NCBI GenBank assembly: GCA_031291445.1
Contig: JARLJA010000016.1
Span: 1 to 64,000, forward strand
Source: Xanthobacteraceae bacterium
GTDB taxonomy: Bacteria; Pseudomonadota; Alphaproteobacteria; Rhizobiales; Xanthobacteraceae
Reading direction: 5' to 3'
DNA length: 64,000 nucleotides
A program made the translations under genes and the position numbers. Under the pieces are notes generated by a model. It was not told the origin of the DNA. It saw nothing but the letters and a program-made list of their open reading frames with translations, and did no database searches. Shown piece after piece: positions 45,497-55,041 of the stretch. The number at the start of each line of letters is the position of its first letter. The stretch's first letter is position 1.

Positions 45497-46216
45497 ATGC
45501 GGCGCGAGGTGGTGGTCCAGACAACAGACCTGTCGATGCATTTCGGCGGTGTCGTCGCCAATGACCGGGTCAATTTCACGCTCCATGCCGGAGAGCTGCG
45601 TTGCCTGATTGGGCCGAACGGCGCCGGCAAGAGCACGTTCTTCAAGTGTCTCACCGGACAGCTCAAGCCGTCCGAGGGCCAGGTGCTGATTCGCGATGTC
45701 GACACGACGGGGTATGATCCGCATCGGGTCTCGCAGCTTGGAGTCGGCATCAAGACGCAGATTCCGAACGTTTTCGACGGTCTGACCGTCGAGGAGAACG
45801 TCTGGCTCTCCTGCCGCCGCTGGCACGAGGCGGGCCGGGCCCGCGCTGTGACCGCGGAGACGCTGGAACGCGTTCGGCTCGGCGACATTCGCGGGCGGGT
45901 CGTCGGCGCGTTGGCGCATGGTCAGAGGCAGTGGGTCGAACTCGCCATGGTGATTGCCGCCGAACCCTGGCTGGTGCTGCTGGACGAGCCCGCCGCCGGG
46001 ATGACCGACGAGGAGACCTATTTCACGGCGGAGCTCATTCGCGACATCAACAAGACGGCGAGCCTGATCATCGTCGAACACGACATGAACTTCATCCGGG
46101 CGATCGCGCACAAGGTCACGGTGTTCCATCGCGGAGCGATCCTGATCGAGGACACGATGGACGTGGTGTCCGCCGACCCCGTCGTTCGCGACGTGTACCT
46201 GGGACACAAACATTGA
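45497..46216 (+). CDS. Amide/urea-type ABC ATPase 1 (LivG/UrtD-like)
   Basis: 239 residues from ATG 45497. Walker A is GPNGAGKST, Walker B is WLVLLDEPAAGMTDEET and the switch His is in IIVEHDMNFIRAIAHKV. The signature loop is LAHGQRQW rather than LSGGQ, which is typical of UrtD and supports the urea/amide assignment over branched-chain amino acids. Its stop overlaps the next start (TTGA). Confidence 0.9.
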   Translation: MRREVVVQTTDLSMHFGGVVANDRVNFTLHAGELRCLIGPNGAGKSTFFKCLTGQLKPSEGQVLIRDVDTTGYDPHRVSQLGVGIKTQIPNVFDGLTVEENVWLSCRRWHEAGRARAVTAETLERVRLGDIRGRVVGALAHGQRQWVELAMVIAAEPWLVLLDEPAAGMTDEETYFTAELIRDINKTASLIIVEHDMNFIRAIAHKVTVFHRGAILIEDTMDVVSADPVVRDVYLGHKH

Positions 46217-48681
46217 GCGACCGACCGATCATCCTCGAAGTCAAGGGACTGCGCTCCGGATACGGCCGGGTTCCGGTGCTCCATGGACTCGATTTCACGA
46301 TCCGTGAAGGCGAGATCGTCGGCGTCCTCGGTCACAACGGCATGGGAAAGTCGACATTGTTGAAGACCGTGATCGGTCTTGTGCCGGCGACCGGCGGCAC
46401 CATTGCCATGGACGGCATCGACGTCACACGCGAACCGAGCCACGAACGGTCCCGCCTCGGCATCGGCTACGTGCCGCAGGGGCGCGGCATTTTCCCCACG
46501 CTGTCCGTCCGCGACAATCTGCGCATGGGGATTGCGTCGCACGGGGCCGCCGACGAGAACGAGGCGATTGCGGCGATGCTGCGCGAGTTTCCCACGCTGG
46601 AGCGGCTGCTCGATCGGCTGGGCGGCGCGCTGTCGGGCGGCGAGCAGCAGCTTCTGGCGCTTGCGCGCTGTCTGATCAGCGATCCGGAGATCGTCCTGCT
46701 CGACGAGCCGACCGAGGGCATCCAGCCTTCCATTGTCGATATGATCGAGGACAAGCTGCGCGAGCTGAGCCGCGAGCGCGGGCTGTCGATTCTGTTGATC
46801 GAGCAGAATCTGGAATTCATCTGCGGCCTGTCCGATCGGGTGCTGGTGCTGCAAAAGGGCCAGATTGCCGGCGTCATCGACAATCCCTCCTCGGCCGACT
46901 CGTCGCTGATCGACGACTTCACCGGCTTCAAGACCGACGGCGGAAACGGGCCCGGCGGCCGTGGCGCGTCCCGGCCGGTCGGCGGAGGCGCAGGAACGTC
47001 AGCTTCGACCGCAGCGCCGGGTTCGGCGAAATCCGTCACCTCCCGGCCTGCGCCGGAGGCGGCGAGATCCAGGTTGGCGCCCGACGCGACGTCACGTTCC
47101 GGGCCGCCGGCGGGGACGACCTCGGTGCGCCCATCGTTGTCTGCCACCCCGGAAAGGCCGGTCCGCATGTCCGTCACCCGCCCCACACTCAATCAGCTCA
47201 AGGCGATCGCACGGGACTTCGGCATGAACCTGTCGGACGAGCGCCTCATCGAATTCCTCGCCCAGATGGAAAGCTCGATGCGGCGTTACGACGAACTGGA
47301 CGCCATGCCGGATAACGTGCCGGGCGTCGTGTACCCGCGAACGGCCGGATATCGTCCGGCAGCCGAGGAAAATCCGTTCAACGCCTGGTACGTGAAGACG
47401 GAGATCAGGGGCGCGCCGCGCGGCCCGCTCGCGGGGAAGACGATCGCGATCAAGGACAATGTCTGCGTCGCCGGGGTGCCGATGATGAACGGCTCCTCGA
47501 CCCTCAAGGGGTACACGCCGGATGCCGATGCGACCATCGTCACGCGGATTCTCGATGCGGGTGGCACCATCGTCGGAAAAACCCACTGCGAGCATTTCTG
47601 TCTGTCTGGCGGAAGCCACACCAACTCGACCGGTCTGGTTCACAACCCGCACCGGCGGGGCTATTCGGCGGGGGGATCCTCCTCCGGATCGGCCGCGGTC
47701 CTGGTCGCCGGCGAAGTGGACATGGCGATCGGCGGCGATCAGGGCGGTTCGATCCGCATGCCGGCGTCGTTCAGCGGCTGTTACGGCATGAAGGCAACCC
47801 ATGGTCTGGTGCCCTATACCGGAGTGATGCCGATCGAGAATACCATCGATCATACCGGACCGATGACGATGACGGTCGCGGACAACGCGCTTCTGCTCGA
47901 GGTGCTGGCGGGCGAGGACGGTCTCGACCCGCGGCAATACGCGCCGCAGACTGATCGCTATACGGCGGCCCTTGGGCGCGGTGTGCGCGGTCTGCGCGTT
48001 GCCATGGTCCGCGAAGGGTTCGACCGGCCGGAATCGGAGCCGGACGTGGACGCCCTGGTGCGTCGCGCCGGTGCGACATTCCGGGATCTCGGTGCGACCG
48101 TGGACGAAGTCTCGATCCCGATGCACAACAAGGCCATGCCGATCTGGCTCGCCATCGCGGCCGAGGGATCGACCAACCAGATGATGAAGGGCAACGGCAT
48201 GGGAACGGGCTGGAAGGGGCTCTACACCACGTCACTCCTTGATCATCACGCGGGCTGGTCGAAGCGTGCCGACGAGCTCTCCGATAGCCTGAAAATCACG
48301 ATGTTCACCGGCGAGTATTTCCAGCGCCATCATCGTGGTCACTATTACGCCAAGGCGCAGAATCTGGCGCGCAGGCTGCGCGCGGCCTATGATCAGATGC
48401 TCGGCGCGTACGACCTCCTGTTGATGCCCACGACACCGATGAAGGCGCAGCCGATGCCGGCGCCAGGGGCCCCGCTGGCTGAGGTCCTGCAAAGAGCGTT
48501 CGAGATGCTGGAGAACACCGCACCTTTCGACGTCAGCGGGCATCCGGCAATGTCGATCCCCTGCGGCATGTCCGACGGATTGCCCGTCGGCTGCATGCTC
48601 GTCGGCAGGTATTGGGCGGAATCGACCATCTATCAGGCGGCCGCGGCCTTCGAGGCCACCGGTCGCTGGAAGGAGATGTAG
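46213..48681 (+). CDS. ABC ATPase 2 (UrtE-like) fused to amidase-signature hydrolase
   Basis: A single open frame of 822 residues from TTG 46213 (overlapping the previous stop). Residues 1-~240 are a LivF/UrtE ATPase: Walker A GHNGMGKST, signature LSGGEQQ, Walker B IVLLDEPTEGIQPS. Residues ~242-318 are a Gly/Ser/Ala/Pro-rich linker. Residues ~319-822 are an amidase-signature enzyme with the full Ser-cisSer-Lys triad: K414 (AIKDNVCVAGVPMMNGS), S489 (GGSSSGS) and S513 (GGDQGGSIRMPAS), 24 residues apart as in the family. It is closest in style to the Rhodococcus enantioselective amidase. An internal ATG at 47167 with GGAAAGG upstream could also yield a free 504-aa amidase. The fusion would put amide hydrolysis at the cytoplasmic face of the importer. 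Confidence 0.85.
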   Translation: MSDRPIILEVKGLRSGYGRVPVLHGLDFTIREGEIVGVLGHNGMGKSTLLKTVIGLVPATGGTIAMDGIDVTREPSHERSRLGIGYVPQGRGIFPTLSVRDNLRMGIASHGAADENEAIAAMLREFPTLERLLDRLGGALSGGEQQLLALARCLISDPEIVLLDEPTEGIQPSIVDMIEDKLRELSRERGLSILLIEQNLEFICGLSDRVLVLQKGQIAGVIDNPSSADSSLIDDFTGFKTDGGNGPGGRGASRPVGGGAGTSASTAAPGSAKSVTSRPAPEAARSRLAPDATSRSGPPAGTTSVRPSLSATPERPVRMSVTRPTLNQLKAIARDFGMNLSDERLIEFLAQMESSMRRYDELDAMPDNVPGVVYPRTAGYRPAAEENPFNAWYVKTEIRGAPRGPLAGKTIAIKDNVCVAGVPMMNGSSTLKGYTPDADATIVTRILDAGGTIVGKTHCEHFCLSGGSHTNSTGLVHNPHRRGYSAGGSSSGSAAVLVAGEVDMAIGGDQGGSIRMPASFSGCYGMKATHGLVPYTGVMPIENTIDHTGPMTMTVADNALLLEVLAGEDGLDPRQYAPQTDRYTAALGRGVRGLRVAMVREGFDRPESEPDVDALVRRAGATFRDLGATVDEVSIPMHNKAMPIWLAIAAEGSTNQMMKGNGMGTGWKGLYTTSLLDHHAGWSKRADELSDSLKITMFTGEYFQRHHRGHYYAKAQNLARRLRAAYDQMLGAYDLLLMPTTPMKAQPMPAPGAPLAEVLQRAFEMLENTAPFDVSGHPAMSIPCGMSDGLPVGCMLVGRYWAESTIYQAAAAFEATGRWKEM

Positions 48682-48686
48682 TACTC

Positions 48687-50192
48687 ATGGCGGTGCGTCG
48701 ACCGAGCGTTGAGGAAATGCGGCTTGCGGGGCGGGAACTCGGCCTGAACCTGAGCGAAGCCGATGCGGAATCGTTTCATCGCCTGATGCAAGGTCAGCTC
48801 GACGCCTATGACGTCGTCGACGACATGGTCGCGCCGCTGCCCGAGGTGAGCTATCCGCGGACCCCCGGCGTCCGCCCGCAACCGGAGGACAATCCCTACG
48901 GGGCCTGGGCGGTGAAGACCCGCATCCAGGGAGCCCGCCGCGGCAAGCTCAGCGGCAGGCGGGTGGCAATCAAGGACAACGTCTGCGTCGCCGGCGTGCC
49001 GATGATGAACGGAGCCTCGATTCTCGAAGGTTACGTTCCCGAGATCGATGCCACCATCGTGACGCGAATGCTCGATGAAGGCGCCGAGATTCTCGGCAAG
49101 GCGGTGTGCGAATATTACTGCGCCTCGGGCGGGAGTCACACCTCCGCCAACGGCATTGTCGACAATCCGGTGGTGCCGGGACACAACGCCGGCGGTTCGT
49201 CGTCGGGATCGACCGCGCTGGTGGTGGCCGACATCGTCGATATGGCGACCGGAGGAGATCAGGGCGGCTCGATCCGGATCCCTGCGTCCTATTGCGGCGC
49301 GGTCGGCCTGAAGCCGACGCATGGCCTCGTTCCCTATACCGGCATCTTCGCCGTGGAGTTGACCGTGGACCATGCCGGTCCGATCACGCGCACGGTCGCC
49401 GACAATGCCCTGATGCTCGAGGTCATGGCGGGCCCCGACGGCCTCGACCCGCGTCAAACCGGAGCGCCGGCGCAGCCCTATACGCAGGCCCTCGTCAGAG
49501 GCGTGGCGGGCCTGCGCGTCGGCATCGTGTCGGAGGGCTTTGGCACCGCCGGCGCCGAAGCGGAAGTCGACGCGCGCGTGCGCGAGGCGGGAAAGCGCCT
49601 CGCGCATGTCGGTGCGCATGTTCGCGACGTTTCGGTGCCGCTCCATTCCGTCGGCGCGGCGATCTGGACGCCAATCTTCCTCGAAGGCGCCACCGACCTG
49701 ATGATGCGCGGCAACGCCTACGGCACCAACATGAAGGGTGTCTTTCTCGAGAGCATGATGGACGCCCACGCCCGCTGGCGCGATCGCGCGGACGAGCTCT
49801 CGGAAACGTTGAAGCTTGGCATCCTGACCGGCCACTATATGTCATCGCGCAATCGGGGGCGTTACTACGGCAAGGCGCAGAATCTCAACCGCTTGCTGAC
49901 CGCGGACTACAACAGGGCCCTCGGGGAGGTCGATCTCCTGCTGATGCCGACGACGCCGATGGCGACGACACCCTTGCCGGGTCCGAATGCGAGTCGCGAG
50001 GTGATCGTCGGCCGCGCGTTCGAGATGGTGGGCAACACGGCGCCGACCTGCGTCACCGGGCATCCCGCGATCTCCGTCCCGGTGGGCAAGACGTCGGACG
50101 GTCGGCCGATCGGCGCCATGTTGATCGCGCGGCATCTCGACGAAATGACCCTCTATCGGGCGGCCGCCGCGCTCGAAGCATGTTTTCGTTGA
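48687..50192 (+). CDS. Amidase-signature hydrolase, paralogue of the fused amidase
   Basis: 501 residues from ATG 48687, 5 bp after the fusion gene, with AAGGAG upstream. The catalytic triad is K96 (AIKDNVCVAGVPMMNGA), S171 (GGSSSGS) and S195 (GGDQGGSIRIPAS). It shares the N-terminal helical region (MRLAGRELGLNLSEADAESF) and long motifs with the amidase half of the preceding gene, so the two arose by tandem duplication. It converts amides to carboxylic acids and ammonia in the cytoplasm; substrate ranges of the pair may differ. Homology is to Rhodococcus-type nitrile-pathway amidases. Confidence 0.92.
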   Translation: MAVRRPSVEEMRLAGRELGLNLSEADAESFHRLMQGQLDAYDVVDDMVAPLPEVSYPRTPGVRPQPEDNPYGAWAVKTRIQGARRGKLSGRRVAIKDNVCVAGVPMMNGASILEGYVPEIDATIVTRMLDEGAEILGKAVCEYYCASGGSHTSANGIVDNPVVPGHNAGGSSSGSTALVVADIVDMATGGDQGGSIRIPASYCGAVGLKPTHGLVPYTGIFAVELTVDHAGPITRTVADNALMLEVMAGPDGLDPRQTGAPAQPYTQALVRGVAGLRVGIVSEGFGTAGAEAEVDARVREAGKRLAHVGAHVRDVSVPLHSVGAAIWTPIFLEGATDLMMRGNAYGTNMKGVFLESMMDAHARWRDRADELSETLKLGILTGHYMSSRNRGRYYGKAQNLNRLLTADYNRALGEVDLLLMPTTPMATTPLPGPNASREVIVGRAFEMVGNTAPTCVTGHPAISVPVGKTSDGRPIGAMLIARHLDEMTLYRAAAALEACFR

Positions 50193-50258
50193 GACGGGAG
50201 GACTCCTGCCGTGCCGCGGGCCGAGGCTGCCGAAGCTCGCGCCTCCGGGCAGGTCGAT

Positions 50259-51005
50259 TTATCTTGACGACGGCGCCAGGATCTCGGTCAGCGCCGACAG
50301 CCCGTGGATGCGGTGATCCGGTTTCAGCCCGAGCTCGTCCATCTGCATCCGGATCGCCTTGAACATGGTGAGTGGCGCGACGAGATCGGTTCTCCGGCAA
50401 GCCTGCGCCATGGCCTCGGGGGTCACCCGTTCTATCCAGGCGACGTTCAGTCCCGCGGATTTCGCGCCGATCGCGTCCCACGGATTGGAGGATACGAACA
50501 TCACTTCGTCGGGCCGGACGCCGAGCGTCGAGTCGATCAAGGTGTAGGCTTCCGGGCTCGGCTTGAACGTTTTCACGGCATCGACGCTGATGGTCGCCTC
50601 GAGGACGCGATCGAGCCCGGTGTTTCGCACCAGCGCGGCCAACATCGCGGGCGAGCCGTTCGACAAGATTGCGAGCCGCCGGCCCCTCAGGGTCTCAAGC
50701 GTCTGGCGGGCGTCCGGATAGAGGTCGAGATGGATGTACTTGTTCATGATGCGCTCAAACAGCGCGTCTTCATACTTCAATCCGAGAAGCTTCAGCGTGT
50801 AGGCCAGAGAATTGCGGGTGATCGCCGAAAAATCCTCGTAGCGACGCATCAGCGAGCGCAGCCAGGTGTATTCGAGCTGTTTGATGCGCCAGATCTGGGT
50901 GATGATCTCGCCATAGCCGGGGAACGCCTCGTCCGTCACCGACGCGACCGACTGGACATCGTAGAGTGTGCCATAGGCGTCGAACACAATGGTTGTGATA
51001 TTCAC
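50259..51005 (-). CDS. (S)-2-haloacid dehalogenase, type II (HAD superfamily)
   Basis: 248 residues. All residues known for L-2-haloacid dehalogenase catalysis are present with constant offset: nucleophile D9 and T13 (FDAYGTLYD), R40 (WRIKQLEYTWLRSLM), S115-N116 (ILSNGSP), K148 and Y154 (FKPSPEAYTL), S172, N174 and D177 (SSNPWDAIG). The enzyme replaces the halogen of a 2-haloalkanoic acid with hydroxyl. It is convergent with the amidase genes and divergent from the LysR gene, suggesting that a haloacid, perhaps released by the amidases, is the intended substrate. Confidence 0.92.
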   Translation of the reverse strand: MNITTIVFDAYGTLYDVQSVASVTDEAFPGYGEIITQIWRIKQLEYTWLRSLMRRYEDFSAITRNSLAYTLKLLGLKYEDALFERIMNKYIHLDLYPDARQTLETLRGRRLAILSNGSPAMLAALVRNTGLDRVLEATISVDAVKTFKPSPEAYTLIDSTLGVRPDEVMFVSSNPWDAIGAKSAGLNVAWIERVTPEAMAQACRRTDLVAPLTMFKAIRMQMDELGLKPDHRIHGLSALTEILAPSSR

Positions 51006-51199
51006 CGGAAACGCTTCCCTGTTTCGTTGGGGGGGCGAGGGAGGACGCTGCCATTTTGCCGCCGGCTCGATCTTCCCCGTTTGCGGTGATGGCGCGGCGC
51101 CAGGGCAAGACGAGCTACCCTGCCCACCGATTCAGCAGCCGCGTTCGTCTCCGTGCACGCGCTCTCTCTTTACGGGTGGCGGGCAAAATGACAAAATGA

Positions 51200-51219
51200 A
51201 TATTGGTGATGCTCAATAT
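51200..51219. promoter_or_regulatory. LysR-type binding site (ATATTG-N8-CAATAT)
   Basis: A perfect 6-8-6 inverted repeat, with an internal T-N11-A LysR signature, ~27 bp before the LysR start codon and ~195 bp from the dehalogenase start. Suits autoregulation and divergent control. Confidence 0.55.
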
Positions 51220-51245
51220 CGCCTTTTGCGATCGTGGAGTTCGTG

Positions 51246-52124
51246 ATGAATTTCGACATCGACTGTCTGCGGTCGTTTCTGGTCGTCGCCGATACGATGA
51301 GCATTTCCCGCGCCGCGGAGGCCGTCGGCCGGTCCCAGTCGACGATCAGCCAGCAGATTGCCAAGCTTGAAATTCAGGTGGGCAAGGCGCTGCTGACTCG
51401 CCGCAAGGGAAGGGTTCTGGAGCTGACCTCCGAGGGGGATAAGCTCACGCAGTACGCCCGGCGAATTCTGCAGCTCAACGATGAGGCGTATGCCTCGGTG
51501 TGCGACGACACGCTGGCCGGCTATGTTCGCCTCGGTGTGCCGCTGGATTTTTTGGGGCGCGATTTCACGACGTGGCTGGCGCGCTTCAAGACCAAGAATC
51601 CGATGGTCGGGCTCGAAGTCGAAGCCAATCAATCCGAGAACCTGATGAAGCGCAGCGCGAGGGGTGAGTTCGACCTGGCCTTTTTCAAGCAGGAAACCGG
51701 GTCGAGGAACGGTACAGTCGCGCTGCGCGAGCAACTGGTTTGGGTCAGCGGACCAAACTATTCGGGCGACGACACCGCGTCGGTCCCGCTCATCCTGTTT
51801 CCGGAAGGCTGCGCATATCGCCGCTTTGCCGTCGCGGCTCTGAAGGACGAGAGGCGCACTTGGCATCTGAGCTTCGTCAGCCCGAGTTTCGAGTGCTTGC
51901 GGGCGGCAGCCGTGGAGGGCTTGGGAATCACCGTCCTTGCGCGCGCGTTGGTCGCGCCGCCACTCCGGATCGCTCGCCCGGAGATGCAACTGCCGCAGTT
52001 GCCGACGGTGGAACTGGCTTATTCCCATGGCCGACGAAGCAATTCGCGGGCGGTCGGAGAATTGGCCAGTTTCCTGGCTGAGAGCCTGACGAGGACAAAC
52101 ATCCCGGCTCCACTCGGCCAGTAG
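51246..52124 (+). CDS. LysR-family transcriptional regulator
   Basis: 292 residues from ATG 51246 (GGAG 6 bases upstream; GTG 51234 and 51243 are alternatives). The N-terminal helix-turn-helix is SISRAAEAVGRSQSTISQQIAKLE, followed by a LysR substrate-binding domain. It is divergent from the 2-haloacid dehalogenase, so it probably activates that gene, and perhaps the amide transporter/amidase operon, in response to a haloacid or amide. An inverted repeat in the intergenic region is the likely binding site. Confidence 0.88.
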   Translation: MNFDIDCLRSFLVVADTMSISRAAEAVGRSQSTISQQIAKLEIQVGKALLTRRKGRVLELTSEGDKLTQYARRILQLNDEAYASVCDDTLAGYVRLGVPLDFLGRDFTTWLARFKTKNPMVGLEVEANQSENLMKRSARGEFDLAFFKQETGSRNGTVALREQLVWVSGPNYSGDDTASVPLILFPEGCAYRRFAVAALKDERRTWHLSFVSPSFECLRAAAVEGLGITVLARALVAPPLRIARPEMQLPQLPTVELAYSHGRRSNSRAVGELASFLAESLTRTNIPAPLGQ

Positions 52125-52396
52125 ACTTGTCGGACGGTCGCGGATGGCCTCAGCGAGACGAGGCGGCAGATCTCGATGCGCGGCGTCGGGGTGCCCTTGC
52201 ATTGATCGGCGGTCTGCCGTGAGTGCTGTTGCGGCGCGAGGACGACGGTTTGGCGGAAAGCCGAAGCGCTGGCCTAGCTGGATACCGTTCCATTTTTAGG
52301 CATTTTTAGCATCAAATTCACTTGTTTCGCCTAGATTCGGGCCAACGCATTTCATTCGGTATCGGATTGCCGATCTGGCTAACGACTGGGCGCTTC

Positions 52397-54076
52397 ATGC
52401 TGGCTAACCTGCGAATCTCTTTCAAACTCATGATCATGGTCGGGCTGTCGGTCGCCGGCATCATCGCGGTCGCGGTCGTCAACCTCGCTGCGCTCAGGAA
52501 CGACCTGCTCGAGGATCGCAAGGACAAGCTGCAGCAACTGGTGCTGATGGCGCGCCAGACCCTCGAGGCCGACCGCGAGACCGCAAAGAAGGCCGGGCTG
52601 TCGGACGCGGACGCGCAGGCGCGCGCCAAGGCGCTCTTGGGATCGCTGCGCTTCAACCAGGGCGACTACTTCTACGTGATGGACGGCAACGGCGTCATGC
52701 TGGTGCACGTGGTTCCCAAGCTGGTCGGCCAGCACCTGCTGGACGACAAGGACGAGGAAGCGCGGGCGCGCATCCACCGGCACATCGAGCTGGCCAACGG
52801 CGGCGGCGGCTTCCTGGCCTTCAACTTCCCGCGTCCCGGCACCGAGGTGGCGGTGCCCAAGATCGCCTACATCACGGGGTTTGCGCCCTACGGCTGGGTG
52901 GTCGCCGCCGGCATGTATGTCGACGACATCGACGCCATCTTCTGGGCGCAGGTCGCCAGGATCGGGGCGCTCATCGCGGTCGCCCTGCTGCTCGTGGTCG
53001 GCATGTCCATCCTGCTCGGCGGCAGCATCATCAAGCCGATCACCGGCATGACGGCGGCGATGCGCAGGCTCGCCGGCGGCGACACCGACGCCGAGATCCC
53101 GGCGCGCGACCGCGCCGACGAGGTCGGCGCCATGGCCCAGTCGGTCCAGGTGTTCAAGGAATCGATGGCCGAGACGCTGCGGCTGCGTCACCAGCAGGAC
53201 GCCATGAAGCAGCAGGCGGAAGCCGAGAAGAAGATCCTGATGGGCCGGATGGCCGACGAGTTCGAGCAGGGCGTGCGCGCCTCGCTCGACACCCTGGCGC
53301 AGTCGGCGTCGGACATGCGGCTGATGTCGCAAGGCATGTCCGCGACCGCCGATGGCACGAGCCACCAGGCCAACACGGTGGCGGCGGCGGCCGAAGAGGC
53401 GACCGCCAACGTCCAGACCGTGGCGGCCGCCACCGAGGAATTGTCGTCGTCGGTCGCCGAGATCGGCCGCCAGGTGACGCGTTCGACCGAGATCGCCGGC
53501 CGCGCCGTGCAGGAAGCCAACCGCACCAACGTCACGGTGCAGGGGCTGTCGGCGGCGGCGGCGAAGATCGGCGACGTGGTCAAGCTGATCAGCGACATCG
53601 CCGAGCAGACCAACCTGCTGGCGCTGAACGCCACCATCGAGGCGGCGCGCGCCGGCGAGGCCGGCCGCGGCTTCGCCGTGGTGGCCAACGAGGTCAAGTC
53701 GCTGGCGAACCAGACCGCCAAGGCGACGGAAGAGATCGCCGCCCAGGTCGCGACGATGCAGGGCGCCACCAACGACGCGGTTCACGCCATCGAAAGCATC
53801 GGCGGCACGATCGGCGCCATCAACGAGATCACCACCACGATCGCCTCGGCGGTCGAGGAGCAGGGCGCGGCGACGCGGGAGATCGCGCGCAACGTCCAGC
53901 AGGCGGCGGAGGGCACCGGCCAGGTGTCGCAGAACATCGTCGGCGTCAACGCCGCGGCGGGCGAGACCGGCTCTGCGGCCAACCAGGTGCAGAACTCGGC
54001 CGAAGAGCTCAGCCGCCAGTCGGCGGCGCTGCGCGCCGACGTCGAGCGCTTCCTGTCCAATATCCGCGCGGCATGA
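52397..54076 (+). CDS. Methyl-accepting chemotaxis protein with sCache domain
   Basis: 559 residues from ATG 52397. An N-terminal membrane helix ([18 protein letters not shown]), a single-Cache periplasmic domain (~40-190; [24 protein letters not shown] is its typical core), a second helix ([24 protein letters not shown]), a HAMP domain and a MCP signalling domain with the conserved hairpin tip [32 protein letters not shown]. sCache_2 receptors sense small organic acids. It directs motility through CheA/CheW encoded elsewhere. Confidence 0.93.
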   Translation: MLANLRISFKLMIMVGLSVAGIIAVAVVNLAALRNDLLEDRKDKLQQLVLMARQTLEADRETAKKAGLSDADAQARAKALLGSLRFNQGDYFYVMDGNGVMLVHVVPKLVGQHLLDDKDEEARARIHRHIELANGGGGFLAFNFPRPGTEVAVPKIAYITGFAPYGWVVAAGMYVDDIDAIFWAQVARIGALIAVALLLVVGMSILLGGSIIKPITGMTAAMRRLAGGDTDAEIPARDRADEVGAMAQSVQVFKESMAETLRLRHQQDAMKQQAEAEKKILMGRMADEFEQGVRASLDTLAQSASDMRLMSQGMSATADGTSHQANTVAAAAEEATANVQTVAAATEELSSSVAEIGRQVTRSTEIAGRAVQEANRTNVTVQGLSAAAAKIGDVVKLISDIAEQTNLLALNATIEAARAGEAGRGFAVVANEVKSLANQTAKATEEIAAQVATMQGATNDAVHAIESIGGTIGAINEITTTIASAVEEQGAATREIARNVQQAAEGTGQVSQNIVGVNAAAGETGSAANQVQNSAEELSRQSAALRADVERFLSNIRAA

Positions 54077-54082
54077 GCGGGC

Positions 54083-54856
54083 TTACGCGGCCCGCAGGAA
54101 CGCTTCGATCGAGGTCGCCAGCGCGACCGGGGTTTCGTTCATCGGATAGTGGCCGGCATTGGTCATGACCTCGAGGCTCGCGTTGGGATACCAGGCGAGG
54201 TAGGTCGCGGTCATGACGTCGGCGGTCAGTGCGCCGTCGTGGGCGCCGACGATGACCCTGACCGGCACCGGATTGCCCAGGATTCCGGCGTGAATGTCGG
54301 TCTTGGTCCAGGCCGTGAGATAGGCGGCGAACGCCTTGCGATCCGCGGTCTCGTCGGAATAGCGCGCCATGTGGTCGATCCATGCCCTCGAGAGCCGGTT
54401 GCCCGTCGAGAAATCGATGATCGCGCGCCGGTTGTCGAGATCGTCAGCGGCGCCCTCGAACAGTTGCGCGGTCTGCGGATCGAACGGCACGCCCGAGGCC
54501 GGGACCGGCGTCACCGCGACCAGCTTGCGCACCCGCCCGGGCGCGTCGATCAGGATCCGCTGCACCGCCATGCCGCCCATCGAATGGCCGATCAGGCTGA
54601 ACTCGTTCCAGCCGAGCGCGTCGGCGACTGCGATCGCGTCGGTCGAGATTTCCGCCATGGTGTACGTGCCGGCGAGATGGCGCGACAGGCCGTAGCCGCG
54701 ATAGGCAACGCTGGCATAGGTGAATTCGCTCAAGCTCAGCGCGTCGCGCAGCGGCCGAAAGGTGGTATGGTCGCCGAACCAGCCGTGCAGCGCCAGCACC
54801 TTGTGGGGGCCGTCGCCCATGGTCTCGTAGCCGACGGTCTTGTCGCCAGTGGCCAT
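54083..54856 (-). CDS. Alpha/beta hydrolase
   Basis: 257 residues from ATG 54856, with GGAGGA upstream at suitable spacing; the longer open frame to 54973 is rejected. The alpha/beta hydrolase fold shows HGWFGDHTTFRPL (oxyanion region), the nucleophile elbow GHSMGG (Ser), the acid in VRVIVGAHDGALT and the His in TNAGHYPMNETP. Substrate unknown; esters, lactones or C-C bonds are possible. It is convergent with the chemoreceptor, 6 bp apart. Confidence 0.9.
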   Translation of the reverse strand: MATGDKTVGYETMGDGPHKVLALHGWFGDHTTFRPLRDALSLSEFTYASVAYRGYGLSRHLAGTYTMAEISTDAIAVADALGWNEFSLIGHSMGGMAVQRILIDAPGRVRKLVAVTPVPASGVPFDPQTAQLFEGAADDLDNRRAIIDFSTGNRLSRAWIDHMARYSDETADRKAFAAYLTAWTKTDIHAGILGNPVPVRVIVGAHDGALTADVMTATYLAWYPNASLEVMTNAGHYPMNETPVALATSIEAFLRAA

Positions 54857-55041
54857 GATGAAAATTCCTCCCCCCGGGGCTTGCGCCGGCATTGTCGTCA
54901 CCGGCATCGGCGCGATCGTACATGGGACGTGCGGCGGCCGACAAGGTGCGGGGAGGGGACCCGGCGACGCCACCGGGCCTTGTTCGGCGTCTCAATCGCG
55001 ATGCTCGGCCAAGGCGGGGGGCGAATGTCAAGCCTGGCGCT

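Noticed and set aside
42265..46216. Branched-chain amino acid (Liv) transporter
   Set aside because: The LAHGQRQ signature and UrtA-like binding protein, plus adjacent amidases, fit the urea/amide branch better; the Liv names are kept only as structural analogues.
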